Positions 7,495 to 16,511 of a stretch of 64,000 nt of DNA are shown in pieces. Position numbers and translations under genes: made by a program. Source of the stretch: Sphingomonadaceae bacterium (GTDB lineage Bacteria; Pseudomonadota; Alphaproteobacteria; Sphingomonadales; Sphingomonadaceae); NCBI GenBank assembly GCA_024236155.1, contig JACKLA010000001.1, forward strand, positions 186,001-250,000, read 5' to 3'. Under the pieces are notes generated by a model. The model saw nothing but the letters and a program-made list of their open reading frames with translations. It made no database searches and was not told the origin of the DNA. Within the stretch, counting starts at the first letter, position 1; the number at the start of each line of letters is the position of its first letter.

Positions 7495-8685
7495 ATGGCA
7501 GACAGCGGCATGGAACCGGAAATATTCGACCAGTTCGCCGACCAGCTTGCCCGCTATGTCCGCGAACGGCTGATCCCGGCTGAGAAGGATGTGATCGAGA
7601 ATGATCGCATCCCTGACAACATCGTGCAGGAAATGCGCGAGATGGGGCTGTTCGGCCTCTCGATCCCCCAGGAATATGGCGGGGCGGGCCTCAACATGCA
7701 GCAATATGCCCGCGTGATAAACATCCTCGCCTACGCCGCGCCCGCCTATCGTTCGATCATCTCGATCAATATCGGCATGTTCAGTTCGGCGTTGAAGAAC
7801 GGCGGGACCGAGGCACAGAAAGCCGAATGGTGGCCGCGCGTAGCAGCGGGCGACATTGCCTGTTTCGGGTTGACCGAACCCGGCTCGGGCTCTGACAGCG
7901 CAGGCCTGCAGACGACGGCGAAGCCCGACCCCGATGGCAAGTCCGGGGCAGGCGGCTGGGTCCTCAACGGCACCAAGCGTTACATTACCAACGCGCCCAG
8001 CGCCAAAGTCGCGCTGATCATGGCACGCACCGCGAAGGAGAACCTGCCCAAGAACGCCCATGTCAGCGCCTTCATCGTACCGATGGACCTGCCGGGCGTT
8101 TCCACCGGATCGCCTGACAAGAAGATGGGGCAGGCAGGCGCACATATTTCGGACATCATGCTCGATGATGTGCATGTGCCGGGTGATGCGCTGCTCGGTG
8201 GCGAAACCGGCAAGGGCTTCCGTTTCGCCATGATGAGCCTCGACAATGGCCGCATCTCGGTCGGCGCGATGGCGGCGGGGCTGGCGCGGCGCGCGCTCGA
8301 TTCCGCTGTCCGTTATGCCAATGAACGCAAGGCCTTTGGCGAACCGATCGCCAACTTCCAGCTGATCCAGCAGATGCTCGCCGAGAGCGAAATGGAAATC
8401 TACGCCGCCGAATGCATGATGGAGGATGTGACCGCACGCGCCGACCGGGGCGAGAACGTGCTGCGCAAAGCCGCAGCCTTCAAGGTCTTCGCCTCCGAAA
8501 TGTGCGGCCGCGTGGTCGACCGGGTAGTGCAGGTCTATGGCGGCGCGGGCTACCTCGCCGAATACGACGCGGAGCGTTTCTATCGCGATGCGCGCATTTT
8601 CCGCATATACGAAGGCACGACCCAGATCCTGTTGCTCCAGATCGCCAAGCACATGCTGCGTGAATGGCAGGAAGGGCAGGGCTAG
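7495..8685 (+). CDS. Acyl-CoA dehydrogenase
   Basis: A 396-residue FAD enzyme that introduces the alpha-beta double bond into an acyl-CoA. The family signature CFGLTEPGSGSDSAGLQTTA is at about residues 122-141. The C-terminal helical domain carries RKAFGEPIANFQLIQQMLA, and the catalytic Glu segment IYEGTTQILLLQIAKHML is at about 369-386. The length is normal. It is the first gene of a tight operon (gaps of 3 and 4 bases) with a CaiB/BaiF CoA-transferase and a thiolase, which suggests degradation of a specific acyl-CoA, perhaps after activation by CoA transfer. The chain length or branching of the substrate cannot be read from sequence. Confidence 0.95.
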   Translation: MADSGMEPEIFDQFADQLARYVRERLIPAEKDVIENDRIPDNIVQEMREMGLFGLSIPQEYGGAGLNMQQYARVINILAYAAPAYRSIISINIGMFSSALKNGGTEAQKAEWWPRVAAGDIACFGLTEPGSGSDSAGLQTTAKPDPDGKSGAGGWVLNGTKRYITNAPSAKVALIMARTAKENLPKNAHVSAFIVPMDLPGVSTGSPDKKMGQAGAHISDIMLDDVHVPGDALLGGETGKGFRFAMMSLDNGRISVGAMAAGLARRALDSAVRYANERKAFGEPIANFQLIQQMLAESEMEIYAAECMMEDVTARADRGENVLRKAAAFKVFASEMCGRVVDRVVQVYGGAGYLAEYDAERFYRDARIFRIYEGTTQILLLQIAKHMLREWQEGQG

Positions 8686-8688
8686 GCC

Positions 8689-9915
8689 ATGTACGACCTG
8701 CTATCCGACCTCTCGGTCATCGAAGTTTCGAGCTTCGTCGCTTCGCCAACGATCGGCCTCTATTGCGCGCAAATGGGGGCGGAGGTGATCCGCGTCGACC
8801 ACAAGGCGGGCGGGCTCGATTACGACCGATACATGCTGACCGAAGAAGGGCGCTCACTCAGCTGGGAAAACCTCAACCGCGCGAAGAAGAGCGTTGCGCT
8901 CGACCTGCGCAGCGGAGAGGGGCGCGAGCTGTGCGTCGAGCTGGCGCGCAAGACGGGCACGCTGGTGACCAACCTGCCCGAGCAGAGTTTCCTCAGCCAC
9001 GACGCCGTATCCGAGGGCCGCGAAGACATGGTCTCCCTGCGCATCATGGGCTGGCATGACGGGCGGCAGGCAATGGACTTCACCGTCAATGCCGCCAGCG
9101 GATACCCGCTGATGTGCGGCCCGGAAGAGTGGGATCCGGCAACCGCACCGCCGGTCAATCAGGTGTTGCCGGCATGGGATTTCATCACCGGGGCCTATGG
9201 CGCTTTTGCGCTGATGGCGGCGGTCCACCACCGCATCCGCACCGGCGAGGGAAGCGAACTGCGCATCCCGCTCGGCGATGTCGCAATCGGGACGATGGCG
9301 AATGCCGGGGCGATGGCGGAAATGCTCTATCGCGGCGCCGACCGCGAGCGGCTGGGCAATGCCATCTGGGGCGCATTCGGCCGCGATTTCCGCAGCCGCG
9401 ATGGCCAGCGTTTCATGGTTGCCGCATTGACTCCGAAACAGTGGGACGGGCTGGTCGCCGCTTTCGGTGTCGAACTGGAAATCGCATCGCTCGAAGGCGA
9501 ACTGGGTGTGCGCTTTGCCGATGGCGATACGCCGCGCTTCACCCATCGCAAGCGGTTGTTCGACCTGTTCCAGCATACGGCAGGCCAGCGCGACTATGCC
9601 GACCTCGAAGCCGCCATGGCGCAACAGGGATGCACCTTCGAGCGGTATCGCACGATGTATGAGGCGGCGAACGATCCGGTGCTGGTGGGCAGCAACCCGC
9701 TGTTCGGCCCCTCGCCCGCCAACCCGAGCGGTTTCGAATATCCCGCCACCCGCAGCTTCGCCAAGCGCCACGGCCATGTGGCGGGCGACCCTGCCCCCGC
9801 TCCCTATCTCGGCCAGCACAGCGAGGAAGTCCTCGCAGATCGCCTCGGGCTTTCCTCGGGCGCGATCGGCAAGCTGGTCGATGCCGGGACGGTTGCCCTT
9901 TCGGACAAGGACTGA
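8689..9915 (+). CDS. CaiB/BaiF (family III) CoA-transferase
   Basis: A 408-residue transferase moving CoA between carboxylic acids without a ping-pong release of the donor. The N-terminal LSVIEVSSFVASPTIGLYCAQMGAEVIRVD with the downstream NLNRAKKSVALDLRSGEG is diagnostic of the family. The catalytic Asp is usually near residue 165-175 and is probably in the VLPAWDFITGAYGAFALMAA segment (about 160-180). It starts 3 bases after the acyl-CoA dehydrogenase stop. Acting with that enzyme and the thiolase, it may activate the acid that the operon degrades. Substrate unknown. Confidence 0.92.
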   Translation: MYDLLSDLSVIEVSSFVASPTIGLYCAQMGAEVIRVDHKAGGLDYDRYMLTEEGRSLSWENLNRAKKSVALDLRSGEGRELCVELARKTGTLVTNLPEQSFLSHDAVSEGREDMVSLRIMGWHDGRQAMDFTVNAASGYPLMCGPEEWDPATAPPVNQVLPAWDFITGAYGAFALMAAVHHRIRTGEGSELRIPLGDVAIGTMANAGAMAEMLYRGADRERLGNAIWGAFGRDFRSRDGQRFMVAALTPKQWDGLVAAFGVELEIASLEGELGVRFADGDTPRFTHRKRLFDLFQHTAGQRDYADLEAAMAQQGCTFERYRTMYEAANDPVLVGSNPLFGPSPANPSGFEYPATRSFAKRHGHVAGDPAPAPYLGQHSEEVLADRLGLSSGAIGKLVDAGTVALSDKD

Positions 9916-9919
9916 AGAC

Positions 9920-11167
9920 ATGACTGAGCTGCGCCGCCCAGAACTCCGGAAGGTAGCCATATGTTCGCCCCTGCGCACCCCTGTAGGCCGTTACCTCGGC
10001 GCCCTCGCACCGCTCGAAGCCGGTGCGTTGGGTGCGGTGATCCTCAAGGCACTGATCGAGCGCAGCGGGGTCAGTCCCGAGCGGGTCGATGATGTCGTGT
10101 TCAGTCAGGGCTATGGCAGCGGCGAGGCCCCGGCCATCGGGCACTGGAGCTGGCTTGCCGCCGGGCTGCCATTGGAAGTGCCCGGCTATCAGGTCGACCG
10201 GCGCTGCGGATCGGGCCTGCAGGCGGTCGTCAATGCGGCGATGATGGTCCAGACCGGCGCGGCGGATTGCGTCGTCGCGGGCGGCGTCGAAAGCATGTCC
10301 AATGTCGAACACTACACAACCAAAGCCCGCCACGGCGCGCGCATGGGCGACATGGTGCTGTGGGACCGGCTGACGCGTGGGCGGCTGATGAGCCAGCCGA
10401 TCGAACGCTTCGGGGTCATCACCGGCATGATCGAAACCGCCGAGAACCTCGCCAAGGATTATGGCATCACGCGCGAACAGGCCGATGCCTTTGCCGTGCG
10501 TTCGCACCGGAACGCCGCCGCCGCTTGGAACGCGGGCAAGTTCGATGAGCAGCTTGTTCCGGTCGAGATCCCGCAGCGCAAGGGCGATCCACTGGTCTTC
10601 GCCAGGGATGAGGGATTCCGTCCCGATGCCAGCATGGATAGCCTCGGAACCCTGCGTGCAATCGACCTCAAGCGCGATCCCGAAGCGATCGTCACCGCAG
10701 GCAATGCCAGCCAGCAAAACGATGCGGCGGCGGCCTGCCTGGTGGTGGCAGAGGACAAGGTCGAGGAACTCGGCCTTACCCCGATGCTATGGTTCACCGG
10801 CTGGGCAGTGGCGGGCTGCGACCCGAGCCGGATGGGCATCGGCCCGGTACCGGCGGTCGAACGGCTGTTCGCGCGCACCGGCATGGGCTGGAGCGATATC
10901 GAGATGGTCGAACTCAACGAGGCCTTTGCGCCGCAGGCACTGGCCGTACTCAAGGGCTGGGGCTGGTCGGAAGACGACAGCCGGATGGACATGCTCAACG
11001 TCAATGGATCGGGCATTTCACTCGGCCACCCGATCGGTGCGACGGGAGGGCGCATCCTTGCGGATATGGCGCATGAAATGCACCGTCGCGGCGCGCGTTA
11101 TGGCCTCGAAACCATGTGCATCGGCGGCGGGCAGGGCATGGCGGCGATCTTCGAGCGCGCCGCCTGA
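9920..11167 (+). CDS. Thiolase (acetyl-CoA acetyltransferase family)
   Basis: A 415-residue thiolase starting at ATG 9920, 4 bases after the CoA-transferase stop; an open frame reaching back to 9467 is out-of-frame read-through of that gene. The nucleophilic Cys is in DRRCGSGLQAVVNAAMM (about residue 93). The later catalytic blocks are NVNGSGISLGHPIGATGGR (about 355-372) and CIGGGQGMAAIFE near the C-terminus. It is slightly longer than biosynthetic PhaA thiolases and carries extra sequence around VEHYTTKARHGARMGD. In this operon it most likely carries out the last, cleaving step of beta-oxidation. Confidence 0.93.
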   Translation: MTELRRPELRKVAICSPLRTPVGRYLGALAPLEAGALGAVILKALIERSGVSPERVDDVVFSQGYGSGEAPAIGHWSWLAAGLPLEVPGYQVDRRCGSGLQAVVNAAMMVQTGAADCVVAGGVESMSNVEHYTTKARHGARMGDMVLWDRLTRGRLMSQPIERFGVITGMIETAENLAKDYGITREQADAFAVRSHRNAAAAWNAGKFDEQLVPVEIPQRKGDPLVFARDEGFRPDASMDSLGTLRAIDLKRDPEAIVTAGNASQQNDAAAACLVVAEDKVEELGLTPMLWFTGWAVAGCDPSRMGIGPVPAVERLFARTGMGWSDIEMVELNEAFAPQALAVLKGWGWSEDDSRMDMLNVNGSGISLGHPIGATGGRILADMAHEMHRRGARYGLETMCIGGGQGMAAIFERAA

Positions 11168-11176
11168 CCCTTGCGT

Positions 11177-11956
11177 TCAATCGACCGGATAACCGGCGAT
11201 CGGCTGCAGGACCGTATAGTTTTCCTCCTGCGGCTCACTCCCCAATGCGGGGAAGTCGAGTGGTTCGGGTTCGACATGCGTATCGGGCAGTCGGTCGAGC
11301 AGGTCGCGGATAAGCGTCAGCCTCCCGCGCTTCTGGTCGTTGAAATCGACCAGAGTCCATGGCGCCCAGTCGGTGTGTGTCGCGGCGAGCATCGCCTCAC
11401 GCGCAGCGGTATAGGCCGCATATTTCTCACGCGCAGCAAGGTCGATTGGTGACAGCTTCCAGCGTTTGAGCGGATCGTCGAGCCGCTCTGCCAGCCGTTC
11501 TTCCTGCTGTGCCTGATCGGTCGTCAGCCAGTATTTGAACAACAGGATACCGTCATCGACCAGCATGCGTTCGAACCGGGGCGTGTCGTGTAGGAAGCTC
11601 GCCACCTGCTCATCGCTGGCGAAACCCATGACCTTCTCGACGCCGGCGCGGTTATACCAGCTGCGATCCAGCAGCACGATTTCGCCTGCGGATGGCAGGT
11701 GGCTGACATAGCGCTGGAAATACCATTGCGTGCTTTCGGCGTCGCTCGGCTTGCTGAGCGCGACGATCCGGCACTGGCGCGGATTGAGCCGCTGGCTGAC
11801 CGCGCGGATCACGCCACCCTTGCCCGCCGTGTCGCGCCCTTCGAAGATGACGCAAATGCGCGCACCGGTGGCCTTGGCCCAGCGCGCCATCGAAACCAGC
11901 TGTTCCTCCAGCGGCTCGAGCAGTTCCTCATATTCCTTGCTCTTCAGCTTTTCCAA
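11177..11956 (-). CDS. ppk2: Polyphosphate kinase 2 (PPK2 family)
   Basis: A 259-residue enzyme transferring phosphate between polyphosphate and nucleotides. Walker A is FEGRDTAGKGGVIRAVSQ (about 38-55), the lid and Walker B are VLLDRSWYNRAGVEKVMGF (about 93-111), and KRWKLSPIDLAAREKYAAYT follows. The length fits a single-domain class I PPK2. Direction (GDP/ADP phosphorylation or polyphosphate synthesis) cannot be decided from these motifs. It converges on the thiolase gene and diverges from phhA. Confidence 0.93.
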   Translation of the reverse strand: MEKLKSKEYEELLEPLEEQLVSMARWAKATGARICVIFEGRDTAGKGGVIRAVSQRLNPRQCRIVALSKPSDAESTQWYFQRYVSHLPSAGEIVLLDRSWYNRAGVEKVMGFASDEQVASFLHDTPRFERMLVDDGILLFKYWLTTDQAQQEERLAERLDDPLKRWKLSPIDLAAREKYAAYTAAREAMLAATHTDWAPWTLVDFNDQKRGRLTLIRDLLDRLPDTHVEPEPLDFPALGSEPQEENYTVLQPIAGYPVD

Positions 11957-11997
11957 CCCGGCCTCCCACCGTCAAAATCCTTGCGTCATCCGGCAAA

Positions 11998-12957
11998 ATG
12001 GTATCAATTGTAACTATGGCTACAGTTGCAGAACCCGAACAGGACTTTTCCATCCTGCCGGAATTGCCGGCGGATGTCTTCACCGCACCGCTCAAAAAAC
12101 CCGCCCATGTCGGGGATGACTGGCTGGAACCGGGCCAGACGGCCTATTCCAGCGATGACGATGCGATCTGGAACGACCTGTTCGCCCGCCAGATGGATGT
12201 CCTGCCGGGACGTGCTGCCACTGCCTTCATGCAGGGCCTCGAAAAGCTCGACCTCGGGCGTGGCGGTGTTCCCGAATTCGGCAAGCTGTCGGAGGAACTC
12301 GGCGCGCTGACGGGCTGGAGCGTGGTTCCGGTGCCGATGCTGATCCCCGATCACGTGTTCTTCTGGCATCTTGCCAACCGCCGCTTCCCGGCAGGCAACT
12401 TCATCCGCACGCGTGAGACCTTCGACTACATCCAGGAACCCGACGTGTTTCACGATGTGTTCGGCCACGTCCCGATGCTAACCGACCCGGTGTTCGCGGA
12501 CTATATGCAGGAATATGGCCGCGCCGGGTGGAAAGCGATGCGCTACAACCATCTCAAGGCTCTCGGCTCGCTCTACTGGTATACGGTCGAATTCGGCCTG
12601 ATTCTCGAGCGGGGCACGGACCTGCGCGCCTATGGGGCAGGCATCCTCTCCGGCCCGACAGAAGCGGTGTTCTCGGTCGAGGCGGAGAGTCCCAATCGCA
12701 TCATGCTCAATGTCGACCGGGTGATGCGGACCGACTACGTTATCAGCGACCTGCAGCCGACCTATTTCGTGATCGAGAGTTTCGAGGATCTCTACCGCCA
12801 GACGGTGGAGCGCGATTTCGACCGGCTGTATCGCAATCTCGGCGCAAGCTTCACCTATGCCAATACGGCGGTGATCGATGTCGACAATGTCCACAGCCGG
12901 GGCACGCAGGAATACCACCTGCGCGGCGGACGTGGCAGCGGGGCGAAACCGGTCTGA
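11998..12957 (+). CDS. phhA: Phenylalanine-4-hydroxylase
   Basis: Converts phenylalanine to tyrosine using tetrahydropterin and O2; cytosolic, non-haem iron. The iron ligands are seen in EPDVFHDVFGHVPML (two His, about residues 148-160) and in YTVEFGLI (Glu, about 197). The length of about 310 is typical for the single-domain bacterial enzyme. Two starts are possible, ATG 11998 and ATG 12016 (MATVAEPEQD, closer to usual family N-termini); neither has a clear ribosome site. It is divergent from ppk2, with only 41 bases between them. Confidence 0.95.
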   Translation: MVSIVTMATVAEPEQDFSILPELPADVFTAPLKKPAHVGDDWLEPGQTAYSSDDDAIWNDLFARQMDVLPGRAATAFMQGLEKLDLGRGGVPEFGKLSEELGALTGWSVVPVPMLIPDHVFFWHLANRRFPAGNFIRTRETFDYIQEPDVFHDVFGHVPMLTDPVFADYMQEYGRAGWKAMRYNHLKALGSLYWYTVEFGLILERGTDLRAYGAGILSGPTEAVFSVEAESPNRIMLNVDRVMRTDYVISDLQPTYFVIESFEDLYRQTVERDFDRLYRNLGASFTYANTAVIDVDNVHSRGTQEYHLRGGRGSGAKPV

Positions 12958-12963
12958 CCGCGG

Positions 12964-13239
12964 CTATCGGCGATTGCCGGTATCGCCAGCCCGGCCCGCA
13001 TTGCGGTTCAAGGCAACGAGCAACAGCACCAGCGCGCTGGCGAGCGCGCTCGCCACGAAGCCACGCGGGCTGAGGCCCGCAAGGATCGGGCCATCGTACA
13101 CCGCCAACCCGGCCAGCGTGGCGCTCACCACACCAATCCCGATCAGGACATAGTCGTTACGGCCATTGGCAGGCTGGTTGATGATCGATGCCAGCCAGCC
13201 CAGAACGGCCCCGACGGCAACAAGCAATAGCAAACCCAT
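12964..13239 (-). CDS. GlsB/YeaQ/YmgE-like small membrane protein
   Basis: A 91-residue protein with three hydrophobic helices: LLLLVAVGAVLGWLASII, YVLIGIGVVSATLAGLAVY and ASALASALVLLLVALN. GWLASIINQPANGRNDYVLIGIGVVSATLAG has the Gly pattern of the transglycosylase-associated (YeaQ) family, a group linked to stress response, although the call is by pattern only. It converges on phhA with 6 bases between stops and lies downstream of a gap with two hairpins. Confidence 0.7.
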   Translation of the reverse strand: MGLLLLVAVGAVLGWLASIINQPANGRNDYVLIGIGVVSATLAGLAVYDGPILAGLSPRGFVASALASALVLLLVALNRNAGRAGDTGNRR

Positions 13240-13248
13240 TGTTCTCGG

Positions 13249-13304
13249 TATCCGGTTTTCGTCTGTACCGGATAAAATTCACAGCGGGCCGGTTGGTTCC
13301 GGCC
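13249..13304. repeat. Two hairpins between uppP and the YeaQ-like gene
   Basis: TATCCGGT (13249-13256) pairs with ACCGGATA (13267-13274), and GGCCGG (13287-13292) pairs with CCGGCC (13299-13304). The second is 8 bases after the uppP stop on the minus strand but its nearest T tract is 12 bases further, so it is at best a weak terminator. The first may be a regulatory site of the YeaQ-like gene, since it lies 10-35 bases before that start. Confidence 0.4.
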
Positions 13305-13311
13305 GCGTGGG

Positions 13312-14115
13312 TCAGCGCATGCCGAGCCAGATGAGGCCCGCGCTGCCGACAAGGATGCGGTACCAGGCGAAGGGCGCAAAGCCTATGCGGGTGACGATCT
13401 CGACAAACAGCTTCACCACAACCAGCGCGACGACAAAGCCGACCACCGAACCGATGCCGATCAACTGGTAATCGTCCGAAGTCAGCGCGCTACCGTGCTT
13501 GTAGAGCTGGTACACGGTCGCCCCGCTCAGCGTCGGCACCGCGAGGAAGAAGCTGAATTCGGCGGCTGTCTTGCGGTCGACCCCGAAAGCCATCGCGCCA
13601 AGGATCGTCGCGCCCGAGCGGCTGACGCCGGGGATCATTGCGAGGCACTGTACCAGGCCGATAATGATCGCTGTGTGGAGCGGCACACCCGCCACCCCCG
13701 GCCCTGTCGCGGGCGGATTGGCCCAGCGTTCGATCGCGAGAATCGCGATACCGCCGATAATCAGCGTCCAGCACACCAGCACGGCATTGCCCAACATGGT
13801 CTCGATCGCATCGCCGAATGCCAGCCCGAGTATGACCGCCGGGAAAAACGCCACGAGCAGGTTGCGCACAAAATGCAGCGCACCTTTCTCGAATCCGAGC
13901 AGGCCCTTCGCAACATCCCAGAAGGTGCGCCAGTAGAGTACGACGATCGCGAGGATAGCCGCTGGCTGGATGGCGATATTGAACACCTCCCAATCCTCCT
14001 GATCGAAGCCGAGCAATTCGGTCGCGAGGATCAGGTGCCCGGTCGAGGAGACGGGCAGGAATTCGGTCAGTCCTTCGACAATGCCGAGGATGATGGCGGT
14101 CAGTATCGGGCTCAT
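13312..14115 (-). CDS. uppP: Undecaprenyl-diphosphatase UppP (BacA)
   Basis: A 267-residue multi-span inner-membrane enzyme that recycles undecaprenyl pyrophosphate to the monophosphate carrier for peptidoglycan and polysaccharide synthesis; its activity also gives bacitracin resistance. The two signature loops are present: EGLTEFLPVSSTGHLIL (about 14-30) and PGVSRSGATILGAMAFG (about 160-176). Length and about eight hydrophobic spans are normal. It is the only UppP in the window and would serve both murein and exopolysaccharide pathways seen here (murA, galU, glycosyltransferase). Confidence 0.97.
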   Translation of the reverse strand: MSPILTAIILGIVEGLTEFLPVSSTGHLILATELLGFDQEDWEVFNIAIQPAAILAIVVLYWRTFWDVAKGLLGFEKGALHFVRNLLVAFFPAVILGLAFGDAIETMLGNAVLVCWTLIIGGIAILAIERWANPPATGPGVAGVPLHTAIIIGLVQCLAMIPGVSRSGATILGAMAFGVDRKTAAEFSFFLAVPTLSGATVYQLYKHGSALTSDDYQLIGIGSVVGFVVALVVVKLFVEIVTRIGFAPFAWYRILVGSAGLIWLGMR

Positions 14116-14175
14116 GGCTGCGCCTCATGCCGCCTGCGGCGTCCAAGTCAAATCCTATCGGGGTCCCCCTCCACG

Positions 14176-14209
14176 AAAAAGCGCCCCTCCGGCCAGCGGA
14201 AGGGCGCCT
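14176..14209 (-). terminator. Factor-independent terminator of the M13 peptidase gene
   Basis: On the minus strand GGCGCCCTTCCGCTGGCC is followed by GGAGGGGCGC and TTTTTCG: an approximately 11-bp stem with a T5 tract, 22 bases after the M13 peptidase stop and 61 bases before uppP. Confidence 0.85.
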
Positions 14210-14231
14210 GTTTCGTGCGACAGTGCTGCGC

Positions 14232-16361
14232 TTACCAGATCGAGACGCGCTCTTCCGGCGGCAGGTAGAGTTCATCGTCCGGCGTCACATTGAACGCCTT
14301 GTACCACGCGTCCATGTTGCGAACGACGCCATTGGTGCGGAACTCTTCGGGGCTGTGCGGATCGGTCCGCAGGCGCTGCCCGGCATTGGCTTCGGTCTGC
14401 TTCGAACGCCACACCTGCGCCCAGGCCATGAAGAAGCGCTGATCGCCAGTGAAGCCGTCGATCACCTTGTCTTCCTTACCGCCCAGATGCAGCTTGTAAG
14501 CGCGATAGGCGAGGCTGAGACCGCCGACATCGCCGATATTCTCGCCCAGCGTGAGGCGGCCGTTGACACAGGTTTCCCCGTTATCGAGCGGGCAGTAGCC
14601 ATTGTACTGCTCGACCAGCGCATCGGCGCGCTTTTCGAACTCGGCCCGGTCTTCATCGGTCCACCAGTTGCGCAGCAGGCCGGTGCCATCGGACTTGGAG
14701 CCCTGGTCGTCGAAACCGTGCCCGATCTCATGCCCGATCACCCCGCCAATACCGCCATAATTGACCGCCGGATCGTTGGTCAGCGCGAAGAAGGGCTGCT
14801 GCAGGATTGCGGCCGGGAACACGATCTCGTTCTTGGTCGAGTTGTAGTAGGCATTCACCGTCTGCGGCAGCATGCCCCATTCGGTGCGGTCGATCGGCTT
14901 GCCGAGCTTGGAGATATTGTCTTTCCAGCCCCATTCTGCCGACGCCATGCGGTTGGCCAGCGGGTTCCCCGCGACAATCGCCAGACCCGGATAGGTTTCA
15001 AGGTTGTCGCGATAGCCGATCTTGGGATCGAAGCTGTCGAGCTTGGCCATCGCCTCCTGCTTGGTGGCTTCACCCATCCAGTCGATCTCACCGATGCTTT
15101 CGCCGACTGCCTTGCGCAGGTTCGACACCAGCTCTTCCATCGCCGCCTTGTTGGCAGCCGGGAAATAGCGCGCAACGTAGGACTTGCCGAGCACTTCGCC
15201 CAGATGGCCTTCGGTTTCGGCGATCGCACGTTTCCAGCGCGGACGCTGTTCCGACTGATCGCGCAGGGTCTTGCCGAAGAAGGCAAAGTCCGCTTCGTCG
15301 AAGCGCGTCGGCAAGACCGAAGCGTTGCTTTCGAGGAATTCCTTCACCGTCCATGCCTGCAGCACCTCCAGCGGGGTTTCCTGCACCAGCTGGAACATGC
15401 CCGGCGTTCCGCTGCCGATCTTCCCCAGCGTTTCTTCGCTCAGTTCGAGTTCGGAGGCGCGTGCCGCGCTTGGCGGCATGTCGAAAACCACAAAACGGTC
15501 GGTATCGGCAAAGCCGCTGGTCGCAAGCATCGTCGCAAGCGGGAATGATCCGGCCAGTTCGCCCAGCTCATCCGGCGTAACCGCATTGTAAGTCAGGTCG
15601 CGATTGCGACGTGTCGCGCGATCCCAGCTGACGGTGCGGGCAACCCGGTCCTCGAAATCATAGACCGACTGCGCCATTGCCGCCGGATCCTCATATCCGG
15701 CTTCGCCCATCAGGAAGGTGACATATTCGCGATACTTGGCCTGGATGTCCCGGCCCTTGTCGCTTTCATCGAGGTAATAGTCGCGATCGGGCAGCCCCAA
15801 TCCACCAGCGGCAACGTAAACCGAATAGCGGGTCGGTTCCTTCTGGTCGACGGTGACAAAACCGCCCAATGGCGAGGAATAGCCGGGGGTCGACCATATG
15901 GTGACCAGCTCGGACAGTGTATCGGCACCCTGGATCGTATCGAGATAGGGCTGCGCCGGGGCAAGGCCAGCCGCATCGATCGCATCGGTATCGAGATAGG
16001 CGTTATAGGCGTCGACAATGCGCTGCTCATCGGCGGAGAGCGAACCGTCCTGCGCGACCAGTTCGTCGACCAGCGCCTTGACGTCCGAAGTCGACTTTTC
16101 GCGCAGCAGATTGAATGCGCCAAAGCGGCTGAATTCGGGTGGCAGCGGGTTTGCGTCGAGCCATTCCTGGTTGACGTAGCCGAAGAAGTCGTCGCCCGGA
16201 TCGATCTCGTCGGAAATCAGTTCCGGATCGATGCCCCAGGTACCGAAGCTCATGGTCGGGACGGGGATTTCCTCACCCTTTTCGGCGTCGTCGGCAAATG
16301 CCGGGGTTGCAAGCGCAAGCGCGGCGGCGCTGGCGCCAATGGCGAGCATGGTGCGGATCAT
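14232..16361 (-). CDS. M13 (neprilysin-like) zinc metallopeptidase, exported
   Basis: A 709-residue peptidase. The chosen start is ATG 16361, with GGGAG 8 bases before it and a signal peptide straight after (MIRTMLAIGASAAALALATP AFA); the frame is open upstream but lacks a start signal. The zinc motif HEIGHGFDDQG is near residue 545, the third ligand region is GENIGDVGGL (about 605), and the C-terminal half ends with the family's Cys- and Trp-containing tail (LPPEERVSIW). M13 enzymes cleave short peptides; in this group they are periplasmic or extracellular. A strong terminator follows at 14176-14209, so the gene is transcribed separately from uppP. Confidence 0.93.
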   Translation of the reverse strand: MIRTMLAIGASAAALALATPAFADDAEKGEEIPVPTMSFGTWGIDPELISDEIDPGDDFFGYVNQEWLDANPLPPEFSRFGAFNLLREKSTSDVKALVDELVAQDGSLSADEQRIVDAYNAYLDTDAIDAAGLAPAQPYLDTIQGADTLSELVTIWSTPGYSSPLGGFVTVDQKEPTRYSVYVAAGGLGLPDRDYYLDESDKGRDIQAKYREYVTFLMGEAGYEDPAAMAQSVYDFEDRVARTVSWDRATRRNRDLTYNAVTPDELGELAGSFPLATMLATSGFADTDRFVVFDMPPSAARASELELSEETLGKIGSGTPGMFQLVQETPLEVLQAWTVKEFLESNASVLPTRFDEADFAFFGKTLRDQSEQRPRWKRAIAETEGHLGEVLGKSYVARYFPAANKAAMEELVSNLRKAVGESIGEIDWMGEATKQEAMAKLDSFDPKIGYRDNLETYPGLAIVAGNPLANRMASAEWGWKDNISKLGKPIDRTEWGMLPQTVNAYYNSTKNEIVFPAAILQQPFFALTNDPAVNYGGIGGVIGHEIGHGFDDQGSKSDGTGLLRNWWTDEDRAEFEKRADALVEQYNGYCPLDNGETCVNGRLTLGENIGDVGGLSLAYRAYKLHLGGKEDKVIDGFTGDQRFFMAWAQVWRSKQTEANAGQRLRTDPHSPEEFRTNGVVRNMDAWYKAFNVTPDDELYLPPEERVSIW

Positions 16362-16511
16362 GTGGTCTACTCCCGAAAGTCTCATACGCCGGAAAATGGG
16401 CGCAAGTCCGTGACGCTGCCATAGGGTCATGCCGCAGGCGATGGGGCGCACTTGTCGGTGCCCACCTGCCGTTGGTCGAAAACCGGCCGCGATTTCGGGG
16501 CTGGATCGCGC

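Noticed and set aside
9467..9919. Extra 151 codons before the thiolase start
   Set aside because: They lie over the CoA-transferase in another frame; the thiolase begins with a typical N-terminus at 9920.
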